Below, one piece after another: positions 24,001 through 35,913 of a DNA stretch of 64,000 nucleotides. The DNA comes from Areca catechu (lineage: Eukaryota > Streptophyta > Magnoliopsida > Arecales > Arecaceae), in the NCBI GenBank assembly GCA_021397845.1, contig CM038053.1, positions 84,753,157 to 84,817,156 of the forward strand. The letters are read 5' to 3'. How positions within the stretch are numbered: the stretch's first letter is position 1; every line of letters begins with the position of its first letter. The notes beneath the pieces are model-generated. The model was not told the origin of the DNA. It was given only the letters and a program-made list of their open reading frames with translations, and made no database searches. Made by a program: the position numbers and the translations under genes.

Positions 24001-24640
24001 ATCTTTCCCTTTTTGATGATGACAAAACACTAGGCATGGAAGGAATAAGTACCTTTACATTTTCAACTGTATTAGAGTAAATGAGTTTAGAATGTGCTAT
24101 ATGGTGTATCAAGCAATTCAAACTATCAATTCAAATTATGATCTAGTGTAGGAGTTCATTTTACAATTTGACTAAAGTATTAGAGCTGTTGAAATTCATT
24201 TTACAAATTGACTGAAGTATCAGAGCTTTGCATAAGAGTTCATTTTACAAGTTAACTGAAGTATTAGAGCTTTACAAGTTAAGTATCAGAGTTGTTGAGC
24301 ATTTTAACTGATTTGTTTAATTTCTGAGAGTCTTTGATGAAATATTTTCTCCCTTGCTCAAACACATTGCACATATAATTTCACATGTAATTTTCATATT
24401 TTTCTCATATTTTTCATGCATTACATATATTATCATCATTTTCCATGCATCACATATTTCTTCCATTTTTTGTCATCAACAAAAAGTGTAAATACTCCCC
24501 CTTAGAGTTCAAAATTATCACACATTTAGAGAGAAAAGAGGAAGTGAAATTTGATTCTCATAAAAAGTGAAATTTCATTTCAGTACATGTAATAGAATGA
24601 CATATATGAAACATAAGATAAACAAGACATCTATGAGGCT
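24001..24640 (-). other. F 3' spacer with polypurine tracts
   Basis: On the minus strand this lies between the third ORF and the LTR. Purine-rich tracts are at 24002-24016 (next to the LTR) and about 24494-24503. The spacer has short repeats of a ttgactgaagtatcagagct type (24165-24300). No coding sequence is seen. Confidence 0.6.
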
Positions 24641-25130
24641 AGTCCTCATCAGATGGAAGATCCAATACAATATTGGCCATAACCCTATGTGTAGAAGGTT
24701 TAGGAGTCTGATGGGTCATGTTCATGGTCCTAAGTAAAGTGCCAGCTCTAGGAGCTCTAAATCTATGATACTATCTAGGTGTATCTCTAGTAGGTGCTGG
24801 TGGAGGAGTAAGCTCTGGCTTGGAAGCTAATATCAATGGAGTCCTCTGATCAGTCAAAGCATCAGATAATGCAAGAGTGCTGGTATCGAAGAGGTCTGAG
24901 TAGCAAGTGTATCTCGGATGCTCTACTCTGGTTGCCCTACCTCTACTGTAGGTATGTCCATGACATGCTCATCAGCCTACTAATCTGAAGTATGGAAACC
25001 CTGTCCATCATCTGGTGGTGAAGGAGGTGATCCAGAGGGGCTAGCTGAGGTAGTCTGATGTAGAGTCGCTAAAATTTGACTGAATCCATCTCTCACCTCA
25101 GTTTGCAGTAGATCTATCCTAGAATGTACT

Positions 25131-26639
25131 TGATGGGGGACCCGAAACCCATCCGAGTTTTTCTTTTTATTTTTTAGAATTTTTTTTATTTTAGTTATTC
25201 CAGCTATTCCATTTATTCACTTTATTCTTGTTTTATTCCTTGTTTATCCCAGTTTTATCCCTCTACTATTCCTGTCTTCTTCTTCCTCAAAACCATCGCC
25301 TAGAACTCCTATTTTTTCGTTGCTGGTCCCAGATCCGTCGTGCCCGACCCACGGCAGCCTCCGATGGTCCGCCCACCTGTGCCCGCCAGCCCCGCCCTCG
25401 CCCGCCCCGCCAGCGAAAGATGAAGGGTCGGTCGTGGGAAGACCAACCGTCGCCCACGGTCCATGGCCGCCGCTGCCGCCGGCCCTTCGCCCGCCGTCGC
25501 CGGCTCATGCCCGACTGCCGGAGGTCCCTCGTTGGTGCCCTTGGGCCCCACGGTCGTGGGATGCCCAAACGGCACGCCGTGCATGCCGTGTCGCCATGGG
25601 CCGCCACTCCACCGCCGCCGTCCGTTGCCTGGCCACCGCCCACCGTCCACCGCCATCCTGCCGTCCGCCACCGTCCTGCCGTCCGCCGCCGTCCCGCTGG
25701 CCAAAGTCCAGCCACCGGAGATCTGGTTCCCCCTGTTGCTCGGCCATGAAGAAGTTTTTGCATGCTTCTCAAAGCAGCCCAAAGAAGCTTTGCATGATTC
25801 TCAAAGCAGCTGGAAGAAGAGCTATTTCTGCACAATTTTTGGAGCATCACGTATTTCAGAGCAGGGGGAGATTTCAAAATTTAAATAAAAGGGATTTATT
25901 TGGTAATTTTCATGAATGTAATTTGGGTTTAAAAAATGGAAATTTGGGATTTTGGTTTTGAATTTGAATTTAACTTATTTTGAATTTGAATTCAAATCTA
26001 GGGAAGATTTCAAGAGATTTTATTTTTGAATTTCAAAGGGATATGGGAATCTATAAATACCCATACTCCTCTTGTAATAAATCAGTTGATGAATGAAATT
26101 TTGAGGGTTTGTAACCTTGATATGGTTCTGGGCTGAGGCCCATTTTGCCTTCATCCTTCGGGACGTCGAGGGGTGTGAGGCCCCAATGCCTTCGCTCCAG
26201 TGAGAGCATCGAGGAGCGTAACGCCGCTCCAAGTCATCAGTGTCATCGTGCATGATGGCAGGGTGTGATCTCCAAGTCATCAGCACCACCGTGCATGATG
26301 GCTGGATGTGATCCCAAACAAGGTCTTCGCTGCCAAACAACAGTCGTGGGGCTCGAAGCCCTAGGTACCATTTTTTTCCCTCCATCTTTCTGTTTCCTGT
26401 CGGATCTAGATCCTAGGTTCGAGTTTCATTCCTGTTCCCCCTCCATATTTTCATCATTCCTTCGTCATCCCCATCAAGAAAAGTGAAAACCAAAAGAGTC
26501 CAGCCATTTTAGGGATTTTCAGTCGTCCTCCTATCCTAGTCCCGGGAGGCTTCTTAGCCCTCCCACGGTACTTAGTTTGCTTTATGTTTTATCCTTTCAC
26601 AATAACCATGGGTTCTTCGTTTCAATCTCGCATCACCAA
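25131..26639 (+). repeat. B left LTR
   Basis: Starts TGATGGGGGACC. It contains a CCG-rich block (about 25310-25740), a TATA box (ctataaata, 26051-26059), the GTGTGAGGCCCC motif (26173-26184) and the tail gaggcttcttagccctccca. Open frames over the GC-rich block exist on both strands but differ from copy to copy, and are not taken as genes. Confidence 0.88.
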
Positions 26640-26641
26640 CT

Positions 26642-26721
26642 TGGTATCAGAGCCAGCAGCGGACTAGGATTTGCTTCGTCCTCAAACTCGATGGAGTCGA
26701 GTTCTTTGTGCTGCAAGAGAA
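26642..26721 (+). other. B interior: primer-binding site, hairpin, polypurine tract
   Basis: TGGTATCAGAGC (26642-26653), then about 30 bases, a hairpin AACTCGA-TGGAG-TCGAGTT (26685-26703) and the purine run caagagaa up to the next LTR. These are just the signals needed to start minus- and plus-strand DNA synthesis. Confidence 0.85.
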
Positions 26722-28204
26722 TGATGGGGGACCTGAAACCCATCCGGATTTTTCTTTTTATTTTTTAGAATTTTTTTATTTTAGTTATTCCAGCTATTCA
26801 TTTATTCCCTTTATTCTTGTTTTATTCCCTGTTTATCCAAGTTTTATCCCTCTACTATTCCTGTCTTCTTCTTCGACTAAACCATCACCCAGAACTCCTA
26901 TTTTTCCACTACTGGTCCCAGATCCACCGTGCCCGACCCTGGCCACCTCTGTCGGCCCACCCACCAGCCCGTCCTCGCCGAAAACCCGGCATCCATCACC
27001 TCGCCCGTAGAAGATGAATGGTCGGTCGTGGAAAGACCAACCGTCGCCCACGGCCCATGGCCGCCGTCGCCACCGGCCTGCCACCGATCGCTATCCCGCC
27101 GTCCGCCGGAGATCCCCCGCTGGCATCCTTAGGCCCCACGGCCATAAGAAGCCCAAACGGCATGCCGTACATGCTGTGCACCATGGGCCGCCACTCCGTC
27201 GCCTACCCGCCACTGCCATCCGCTGCCTGGCCGCCGCCCACTGTCCACCGACATCCCGCAGTTCGCCGACCAAAGTCCGGCCATCGGAGATCCGGTCCCC
27301 CCTGTTGCTCGATCGTGAAGAAGTTTCTACACGCTTCTCAAAGCAGCCCAAAGAAGGATCTGCACGGTTCTCAAAGTAGCTGGAAGAAGGGCTGTTTCTG
27401 AGCGATTTTTGGAGCAGCACGAATTTCAGAGCAGGGGGAGATTTCAAAATTCAATTAAAAGGGATTTATTTGGTAATTTTCATGAATGTAATTTGGGTTT
27501 AAAAAATGGAAATTTGGGATTTTGGTTTTGAATTTGAATTCAACTTATTTTGAATTTGAATTCAAATCTAAGGAGGATTTCAAGGGATTTTATTTTTGAA
27601 TTTCAAAGGGATATGAGAATCTATAAATACCCATACTCCTCTTGTAATAAATTAGTTGATGAATGAATTTTGAGGGTTTATAACCTTGTTGTGGTTCTGG
27701 GCTGAGGCTCGTTTTGCCTTCTTCCTTCGGGACGTCGAGGGGTGTGAGGCCCCAATGCCTTTGCTCCAGTGAGAGCGTCGAGGAGCGTGACGCCGCTCCA
27801 AGTCATTAGTGTCACCGTGCATGATGCTGGGGTGTGATCTCCAAGTCATCAGCGCTGCCGTGCATGATGGCAGGATGTGATCCCAAATAAGGTCTTTGCT
27901 ACCAAACAGCTATCGTGGGGCTCGAAGCCCTAGGTACATTTTTTTTTCCCTCCATCTCTCTGTTTTCGTTGGATCTAAATCCTAGGTTCGAGTTTCATTC
28001 TCATTCCCCCTCCATATTTTCATCATTCCTTTGTCATCCCTATCAAGAAAAGTGAAAACCAAAAGAGTCCAGCCATTTTAGGGATTTTCAGTCGATGTCC
28101 TATCCTAGTCCCGAGAGGCTTCTTAGCCCTCTCACGGTCCTTAGTTTGCTTTATGTTTTCCCCTTTCACAATAACCATGGGTTCTTCGTTTCCATCCCAC
28201 ACCG
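26722..28204 (+). repeat. B right LTR
   Basis: Starts TGATGGGGGACC like the left copy and ends about CATCCCACACCG. TATA box at about 27621-27629, GGTGTGAGGCCCC at 27741-27753. It differs from the left LTR by many substitutions in the GC-rich block, so the insertion is not recent. Confidence 0.88.
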
Positions 28205-29290
28205 GTACTTCTCTTTGAATAGTCTGAAAGTCTGATCTAAGGGAAGAAATGTCATCATGAAATACTCTCAAGTGCTCAGAATCTTGATACCCACAAGTGC
28301 TGGGCTCAGAAGGAATTGATGGAGGAGGTGTAGTAGGTGCTGGCTCTGATGATCCAGCCTCATCATCAGTCTACCCTATAATATCTACATCAACTGGTAT
28401 ATCATCCTCATCATCATCAGAAGAACGAGCTACTCTTTATCAAAATACCTTCTTCATCCGTACTCCTTCAACTCTATGGTATCGCATCCTATGAAGTGAC
28501 TTTTTTAAATATCTATCAGTATGTAATAGGGGTCTACAGTCCTCCCCTAATAAGTCAATGCCACAATCCAGAAATAAAAGTATGAAGGCCATCTTGTAGG
28601 GTAGACATGCCCTGGCCTTGTGAGTTGCATCTCTGATCTAAGCCATCATAATGAATGGTAGATTGAGGGCCTCCCCCTTAATCAAATATCTTAGGAACAT
28701 CATGTCATGCTCGCTTACCCAGTCAAATCTCCCTTTCCTGGGTAAGAACACTCTGCTAATGATATTGTGGAGCAATCTCATCTCAAGTGACAATCTATTT
28801 GCTTGAACACTTGAAATTCCTTCCATATTTCTTCTTTCTAAAATAGTCCTCAAAGTGTTTTGTCCATCTTTTATATTCAAATAACATTTCCCAGTCTTGG
28901 GCATCTGTAAAAACTCTTCTTATCCTAACTTCATCCATAGAAATAGTGACTCCTTTTACTATAGAGAGAATCTGGTGTTCTCCAAATGATAGATGCTCAA
29001 AGAAGGTTCAAACTAAAGTAGGATATGTGGGGACATCTAAAAAGAGCAAAAGAATTTCTAACCTTGAGCTCTAATCCAATCACCAATTCGAAAACTTTGT
29101 TGTTCAAGAAATGAAAGATCCACTCTTCTACTTGAGGTTACTGGCCTATTCCCCATCTGGATGATTTGCCACTATGGAGGAGGTGGAACTTGAGTATCTT
29201 GTGGAGTCAGCTCATCCTGTCTTCTTTTGGATATCCTTTCCACTTGAACAATGCTTGCAGCCATCGGTTTAGATCTCTTTGCCATGGCTT

Positions 29291-29700
29291 TCTTAGGTGC
29301 AATTGATTAAGGATCTAGGGGGATTTGGAAGGTTTTGAGTGGTACCTAAGGCTAAAGTGGAAAGTACTCTCTTGGGCTTGGGTTCAACATGAAATGGAAA
29401 GGTGAAATGAAATTTTTAGGGCTTGCAGTTCTTATGTAGGTCCGCCATTCAAGTCGACTCATCCATATTACTCTTTCTACTCGAGTCGGCTCGAGCAAAA
29501 CTAAGGAAAAAGATTTGAAAAATTAGGGAAACAGTTTGTACTCTTAGGAAAACACTAAGAAAGTTGTGTATCAAGCTTAAATAGGTGATGGAGGTCCTCT
29601 AGATAAATTTTCCTTAATTTTTGAAGAAATTATGTCAAAAATTCTAAAATGGATTACAAATGCCTAATTCTCCTCAAATCATTTGAAATCTATCTTCACT
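29291..29700 (-). other. F spacer between RNase H and third ORF
   Basis: Non-coding. It carries AAGTCGACTC at about 29450 and CGAGTCGGCTCG at about 29492, the same palindrome type as the F LTR. E has its own palindrome type at the same place (46800-46882). Confidence 0.6.
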
Positions 29701-30416
29701 AAGGGGTTTAGTAAAGATGTCAGCCAATTATTTTTAGTACAAATAAATTTAAGTTCAATATCACCATTTTAAATATGATCCCTAATAAAATGATGTTTAA
29801 TTTTAATATGCTTAGTTCTTGAATGCTGAATAGGATTCTTTGTTAAGTTGATAGCACTTATGTTATCACATTTGATTATTATTTTAGATTGAATAACACC
29901 ATAATCTTTTAGTTGTTGCTCAATCCATAATACTTGAGCACAACTTCCTGCAGCTACATACTTTGTCCCAGCAGTAGATAGTGCCACGAAGTTTTATTTC
30001 TTACTATGCCATAAGATTAAGTTCAACCCTAGAAATTGATATGTGTCACTAGTGCTCTTTTTATCAATTCTATAACCACCATAATCAACATCTGAATAAC
30101 CGATTAAATTTAAAGATGAAGGTTTAGAGTACCATAGTCCTAAGTTTGATGTACCTTTAAGATATCTTATGATTCTTTTTACAGTAAGTATATGTGATTT
30201 TTTAGTATTAGCTTGAAATCTTGTACATATCAAACACTAAACAGTATAATCAGGTCTACTTGCAATTAAATAAAGAACAGATCCAATCATATATTGAAAT
30301 AATTTTTGATCAACCTTGTTACCTTCATCATCTTAGTCAAGTTTGTAGGTTGGGCTCATGGGTGTGCCAATTTTCTTTATAGATTTCATCCCAAACTTCT
30401 TTAAGAGTTCTTTTAG
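29700..30416 (-). pseudogene. F reverse transcriptase end and RNase H, broken
   Basis: On the minus strand: RT thumb (ELLKKFGMK, TPMSPTYKLD), then IGSVLYLIASRPD, HILTVKRIIRYLKGT and GYSDVDYGG, and the RNase H end (ALSTAGTKYVAAGSCAQVLW, IKCDNISAINL). A few stops occur, for example after TYKLD and near 30240. The usual active-site DNTSAI-type stretch is DNISAI. The upstream half with YVDD is not in the window, because J is inserted at 30417. Confidence 0.85.
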
Positions 30417-30957
30417 TGTGGGCACCAGGATTAGACAGAGGCTTCTCAACTTTCTATCAATTTTTGATTAGGGTTCTAAGTCTTTTTGGGACCTGTAATA
30501 AGGCTTAAGACATTTAAGCTTGAGTAATTTGCATCTAGTTATTTTCAATTTTGGTTTAGTCTTGTAATTTGGCTAGAGTGAGTTAATTTGGTCATGTTAG
30601 GGTCAATGGGTCATGTAATTAGCCAAGTAGGTTCATGAATTCATGTTAATTTGAAGATGGGTTCAAGCTAATGTGAAGATAGGTCCATAAGTGAGCAAAC
30701 AAGTCAAGCCTAATCAAACCACTTCTCCTTCATGCCAAGATAGGATTGCCAACTCATCTTCCAAGCCATGGAGAATGCTGCATCACCAATGCCACATGTC
30801 ATGAGAGAGCGACATCACCAATGCCACACATCATGAGAGGCACCACATCACCAACCCATGTCAAACACAATGGGTGGCCAAGTTTCATGATGAATTTTCA
30901 AATTCAAACTCTAAGTTGGGTGCCCCCTTGATTCAAATAGACAATCCTCCTCACTCC

Positions 30958-32527
30958 TGATGCGGGATGAACCTAGAGATGCAGAAAAATAGAAAACTCA
31001 TTTTTTTGGAATTTTTAGAATTTTAATTTCGTGGTTAAGAACCCAAAAGATAAGCAAAGTTCAACATAAGGAGTAGCAATGGTGGAAACAAGCATACCTG
31101 CAAAATTCTCAAGCAAACTAATTAATATTAGGATCAAAAAATTGAGTCCCAGATTAGGATATCAATCTTCAACCAAATCATAAATTAAGAGAAGGAAAGG
31201 ATTTTACCAGTCAAAGATTAGGATTCAATCGATGAAGATATATCTCGCACTCAGATTGAAGCCTAAATGATAAAGCTACAGTTTTCCTTAAATCTGAGGC
31301 AGATCTGGGTGGTCCTGGAGGCAAGAGGGGACTCCTCTAAGGAGGGGAAATACCTCAAGGATCTACAAAATGTCAGAGGTTAAAAATAAACAACAAAATA
31401 ATTATAAAGAAAATTGATGGAAAGAAGAAAGGGGAATCAGGGCTCCAAGGGCTGGCGGCTAAAAGGAGAAGATGGCTTCTTCTTCTTGGATACCTAAGGG
31501 CTCTTCAACTAGGGGTGTGGCTGATATCTGGATGTTGATTTGCTGATAGGCTGTGGGGGTTTGCAAGGGCAAGGGTCGACCAACACAAGAACAAGGAACC
31601 ACACAAACCAAAGTAACACAAACACAAGCTCGCAAGCTCAAATAAATTTCACTAGGGTTTTTTTTGACATCATGAATAAAAATTGAGTTACAAAAGGGGG
31701 AGGGGTGGGGTATTTATTGAGTTCCCATGCCCTCTCCTTGTTAGAATAGGAATACAAGCTAGATAGGGAGAAGGATTACAAGTGGAGTAGGAATAGGTTC
31801 GCAAATTGAATAGGAATAGGTTCTCCTTGTTTGATATGGATTTCCTTCCTCCTTTGACTTGGTCAAAGGGCCTTGGACTTGGTCAAATCTCTTTTTCTTG
31901 GGCTTGGATGCCTGCTGGATTGGACTTGGGCTCTTAGGCAGCAATTGGGGTGTCCAAGGATGGGTTGGGTGCATGGGCTTTGGGCCCTGGAGGCTTGGGA
32001 TACCTAGAGCAGGAATATTCCAGGTATCTTGGTTCTGGACTGAAATATACCTGGAATCTTGGTTCTTTATTGACTTGGGCCTCGCATTCACTTAGGCTGA
32101 GATGTAGATGGACCTCTGAAATAATGGATGCCCTGGTTCGGGAATATGCTTGGTATCTGGGGAGGAATCTGGGCATCTGGAGGGCATATGGAAGGAATCA
32201 GGGTTTCTAGAAAGCATTTTGGATCCTGGGGTTTTACACAAAATCTAACAAGCTGATGTAGTGGCCTTTGACTCTTGGATGTGGCCTGGTGGAACTCCAA
32301 AATAGTGTAACCTCCTCTTTTATACAAAAATTAGGCTCATACTGGACTCATAATTGATGTATAGGACTCAAAATACTGACTAGGTTGAGGGTTGAGACAA
32401 ATCAACTGACCTCAACTTATTACAGGACTCAATCTTAATTGATTACAAAATTTTCAAAACTTTGACACATGAATAATTAAACCATATGGGATCCAGGGAT
32501 CTGTGTCTGATCCTGGTGTCCCGACCA
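30958..32527 (-). mobile_element. I: solo gypsy-type LTR
   Basis: In plus-strand view it runs from TGATGCGGGATGAACC to CTGGTGTCCCGACCA, i.e. TGGTCGGGACACC...CATCA on the minus strand, 1,570 bp. ACTCC flanks it at 30953-30957 and 32528-32532. A reversed TATA-like tatttatt lies near 31711. No interior or second LTR is present. Its start resembles families A and C but the body is different. Confidence 0.92.
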
Positions 32528-32720
32528 ACTCCACTCCACAAATCAAGTTACTTCACCAAGATCAAGCCAAGCATCATGGTCAACCATGCTCCATGAAAAA
32601 AAAATTCAAAATTTGAAGTTGGACGCCCCTTGATTCATGTGGACGACTATCCTCATTCCACTCCTCAAATCAAGTTTTGTAACCGCTTTTCAATTTGAAT
32701 TCAAATAAGGACTTGGGAGC

Positions 32721-32730
32721 TTATAAATAT
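32721..32730 (+). promoter_or_regulatory. TATA box of LTR J
   Basis: ttataaatat, about 130 bp upstream of the GGTGCGAGGCCCT motif, as in the related LTRs. Confidence 0.55.
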
Positions 32731-32981
32731 GGCCCTAACCCTCTTGTAGAAAAAAATAATGATGCATGAATGAAAATCTGAATTTTTTTCTCTAGCCATT
32801 GTCTTGTTACTTGGAACTTTGTAAGAGAGTGAGCCTTCGTTCTTCGGAACATCAAGGGGTGCGAGGCCCTGTGTATATTCTTCCTACACAAGCCAGCAAC
32901 CCACCTCCTAAGCTGGGATTCCCCTTTGGAAGCTCTTCCTGGATGCTCAACAAGAAGGATCTCCTATTGACCGCCACCCTC

Positions 32982-35252
32982 TGAAAGGAAACCAGTGCAT
33001 CGGAGGCCTATCCTAGGCATGCGACACTAGGGAGTAGGTATTGCATAATTAAAATTTTTTTAAACATGCAAACAAAAAAGCCTACTCATGCACAGGATCT
33101 AACATAAATATGATGCATGAAATGGATACATAGGCATATAAGGCAAGTGCAATAATTATAAATAATATGATAAAAACAAGATCTAAACATGCATGATAAA
33201 AACATACCTTATAGCGCTTCTTTTTATTATGAATATTGGATCAAAGCAGGAAGAAGATGACTCTAGCAGTCTTCAGAACAGATCTGCAATAGCAAGAAGA
33301 AGAAGGATCGGTCCAATCTCTTGAGGTGTCCAAATGTCCACCCTCTAAAGTATCCATGCGCGGGCTCTCGCTGATCCAACTCTCGGATGGATGCTAGTCC
33401 TCCAGGAATCAAAGAAAGGTCAGGGATAGGTGGAGCAGGGAAAGCCAAATTGAACTTCATGGATGGTCTTCTCCAAGACCGCCCTTACTCCACCTAAAGC
33501 ACACAATGGAGATCTAAAAATAGGGAATGAAAAAACACAGACGCAGAACAAAATTTTGCACGTAGATTTTTTGTCCCAAAATCTCTCTCACAAATCGTTA
33601 TAAACTGCTATCTGCTCCTCTCCTCACAAACTCTATTCTTCCCTTCATTGCACGGCCATTTTTTTCATCCCCTTGTCTCACAGCATACCACCAAGATACA
33701 AAAGAGGCAGAGAAAACCTAGAAAATAATAGAGGCGGAGAACACTCAAGAAAGCTAGAAAGACGTCATGAGATAAAACAAATAAATCCCAAACATCAATT
33801 GAAAAGCTCTTGATCAGTTTCAAATCTTTGGGAGCCATGGGCTATCTCACGATGAAAAATAGGGACCGAGAGTGGAAAACGAGCGGAAGATCACCGTGAG
33901 ACCTCTTCCAGATCATGATGCCAACGATCAAATCAGATAACCCAAGCATCAAACAAATTTCAAGCTGTTCTTATCCATGTGGCAACCGATCAACAGGTTA
34001 TGCTTATCCCAAACACACGGTAAAACAAGGCAATGAGAAAATAAGGGAAGAGGGAGAAAACAAATAGTGTGAACCAAAACACCATGTAAACCTTCCATGA
34101 TTAAACCAGTTCAACAAGATTTAAACTGGTTTAAAAAGAAAAACCCCGGTCTGACCAAACCCGATTAGTAAGAAAACCAGGTCTAGTCTTGGTCTACTAG
34201 GAACAATTCCTGGTTGACCCAAACCAATCCTAGTCGATCCAAATCAGACCAAGTGGACCAGAAAAAATCCAATGTGTGCTTAATCAGACCGTTTGACCTT
34301 AATACCGAAACGATTCTCAATCGTTGATCTGCTCCCGGATTAAAAAGAAATCCTCTATGCATGTGACCTCATAGGTTCGAACCTAAACGGTAGCACCATA
34401 ACACTTCCAGTACCAGCACAAGATACCATCTAGCAATGGATCCAGGTGTCCGGATAGGCCGAAGATACGAGAGCAATCTATCGAACCTCTGGCATATGGT
34501 TACCATATAATGCATCCCTTTGACCTCCAATGCTCAAGATGACCTAGGGTTAGACTGCCAACCCTAACTAAGTCAATCCATAACATGTCTCAACCTCGCA
34601 AGTCCACTGACTCCTTACTAGGACTATCCCAGTCGAGGATTTGCTAAATTGAGATACTACGAGATATTCAATCCAAAACAATTTGGACATGTCAATTCCA
34701 TCTTGGTCCACCACTGCTCCACAAGTACTTGCTTGTACCTAGAAACCTTCAATCACCAGATTAGAAATCCGGGTAGTCCGACACCAAAGCACAGGGAGTT
34801 GCTTGCAAGCTACCATGGTGACCTCAGGTTAGAGGGATACATATACCCATATCCAATCACGAGCAATCCTTTGGCAGAAAGGAGCTCCACGGAGTCATGT
34901 TCAATGAAATGTCACACATCCCATTTGCAGATCACATCAGTGACACCACACTCCTTTGGTCAAGAGGATAACCAAACGATGTAAACCACAACAACCTACA
35001 CTTGATACATTGCCATCCTATACAATGCATCCTTTGGTTGTGAATGTTTTTAAAGGACCACTCAATATATCCTCTCTATAACGAAGTCAGTGCAGTCCTA
35101 AGGACTTCATCACATAAATAGAGTTCATTACAGGAGAATGAATAATGTGATGAGCTGCCAAAATAAAATTTTATTAATTCATATACAAATTACAATACTG
35201 AGCATAACCACCTATAGCCTAAGAGATTAGCTTTGGAACACAATTCCCAACA
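32982..35252 (-). repeat. D 3' LTR
   Basis: 2,271 bp. It starts TGTTGGGAATTGTG (35252, minus) and ends CTGGTTTCCTTTCA. A purine tract (AGTGGGAGT, reversed at about 35253-35262) precedes it. It matches 61500-63769 throughout. Open frames inside are not kept between the two copies. Confidence 0.92.
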
Positions 35253-35913
35253 ACTCCCACTTGTACTAAAGCCAATTAGAACAGTATCTAATACCCATTT
35301 CCTTTTTACAGTAGTCAAACTCTTTGACTCAAAGAGCTTTAGTGAAGGGGTCAGCCAGATTCTCCTTTCTATAGATCTTCATAAGATTGATGTCACCTTG
35401 TTCCACGATCTGTCGCATGAGGTGATAGCACCGCAAAATGTGCTTGGTGCGGTGATGAGACTTTGGCTCCTTAGCTTGAGCAATGGCTCTTGTGCAGTCA
35501 CAATATACTTGAACAGGAACATCTAGGGAAGGTGCCACCCCTAGCTCTCCAAGAAACTTCTGAAACCAAATGGCTTCCTTTGCTACATCTGATGCTGCAA
35601 AGTACTCTACTTCATATATTGAGTCTACAACGGTTGCCTGCTTCGAACTCTTCCAGCATATCACTCCTCTATTCAGGATAAACAAAAACCCTGACACACT
35701 CTTGCTATCATCTCTGTCTGACTGGAAACTGAAGTCAGTATATCCCACAAGTTTCAAGTTAGGTTCTCCATAAATCAGCCATTGGTCCTTAGTATTTCTC
35801 AAATACTTTAGGATGGTCTTAACCACCTTCCAATGCACCTCACCTAGGTCAAACTAGTATCTGATCACCACTCCTAGTGAGTATGCCACGTCTGGTCTAG
35901 TACATGTCATAGC
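35253..35913 (-). pseudogene. D RT end and RNase H
   Basis: Minus strand from 35913: MTCTRPDVAYSLG, a stop, then an open frame 35838-35329 with HWKVVKTILKYLRNT, GYTDFSFQSD, FAASDVAKEAIW, VYCDCTRAIAQAKEPKSHH and ENLADPFTKAL. RNase H removes the RNA strand during reverse transcription. The TEAEY-type glutamate motif reads YEVEY, so the acidic residue is kept; the second Asp is in YCDCTR. The upstream RT part is displaced to 49514 and beyond by insertion of E. Confidence 0.88.

Larger units (their letters stand above)
25131..28204 (+). mobile_element. B: LTR element with an interior of about 80 bp
   Basis: Two direct repeats of about 1.5 kb (25131-26639, 26722-28204) enclose only a primer-binding site, a hairpin and a purine tract. 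Target duplication GTACT is at 25126-25130 and 28205-28209, so the unit is complete. Orientation is plus, opposite to host element F. It resembles TRIM elements in having no coding interior, but TRIM LTRs are usually a few hundred bases, so this is either an extreme internal deletion or a large-LTR non-autonomous family. The stub also occurs in A1. Confidence 0.88.
24640..29290 (-). pseudogene. F third ORF (Sirevirus env-like/plant transposon protein), split by B
   Basis: Minus-strand fragments at 29290-28205 and 25125-24640 correspond in order to the third ORF of E (46030-37997). The clearest piece is 28904-28638, with the motif RLSLEMRLLHNIISRVFLP, which matches QLSVEMRLLHHIMARILLP in E. 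The rest carries many stops. Element B sits in the middle with GTACT on both sides. This ORF follows RNase H in many Sireviruses; it is often called env-like, and similar proteins are annotated as putative plant transposon protein. Its role is not known. Confidence 0.75.
1501..30416 (-). mobile_element. F: Sirevirus-type copia element, 3' part, with nested insertions
   Basis: Reading on the minus strand, the element shows RT end and RNase H (30416-29700), a spacer, a degenerate third ORF (about 29290-24640), polypurine tracts, and a 3' LTR whose two halves lie at 24000-23363 and 2143-1501. Three insertions explain the length: solo LTR G in the LTR, element B in the third ORF, and J at 30416/30417. 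The 5' part (rest of RT, integrase, gag, 5' LTR) must lie beyond J to the right of the window. The assignment rests on the third ORF shared with element E, on SIRE-type RT/RNase H and on LTR features (TGTTG ends, palindrome array). Coding parts carry many stops, so it is dead. Confidence 0.85.
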
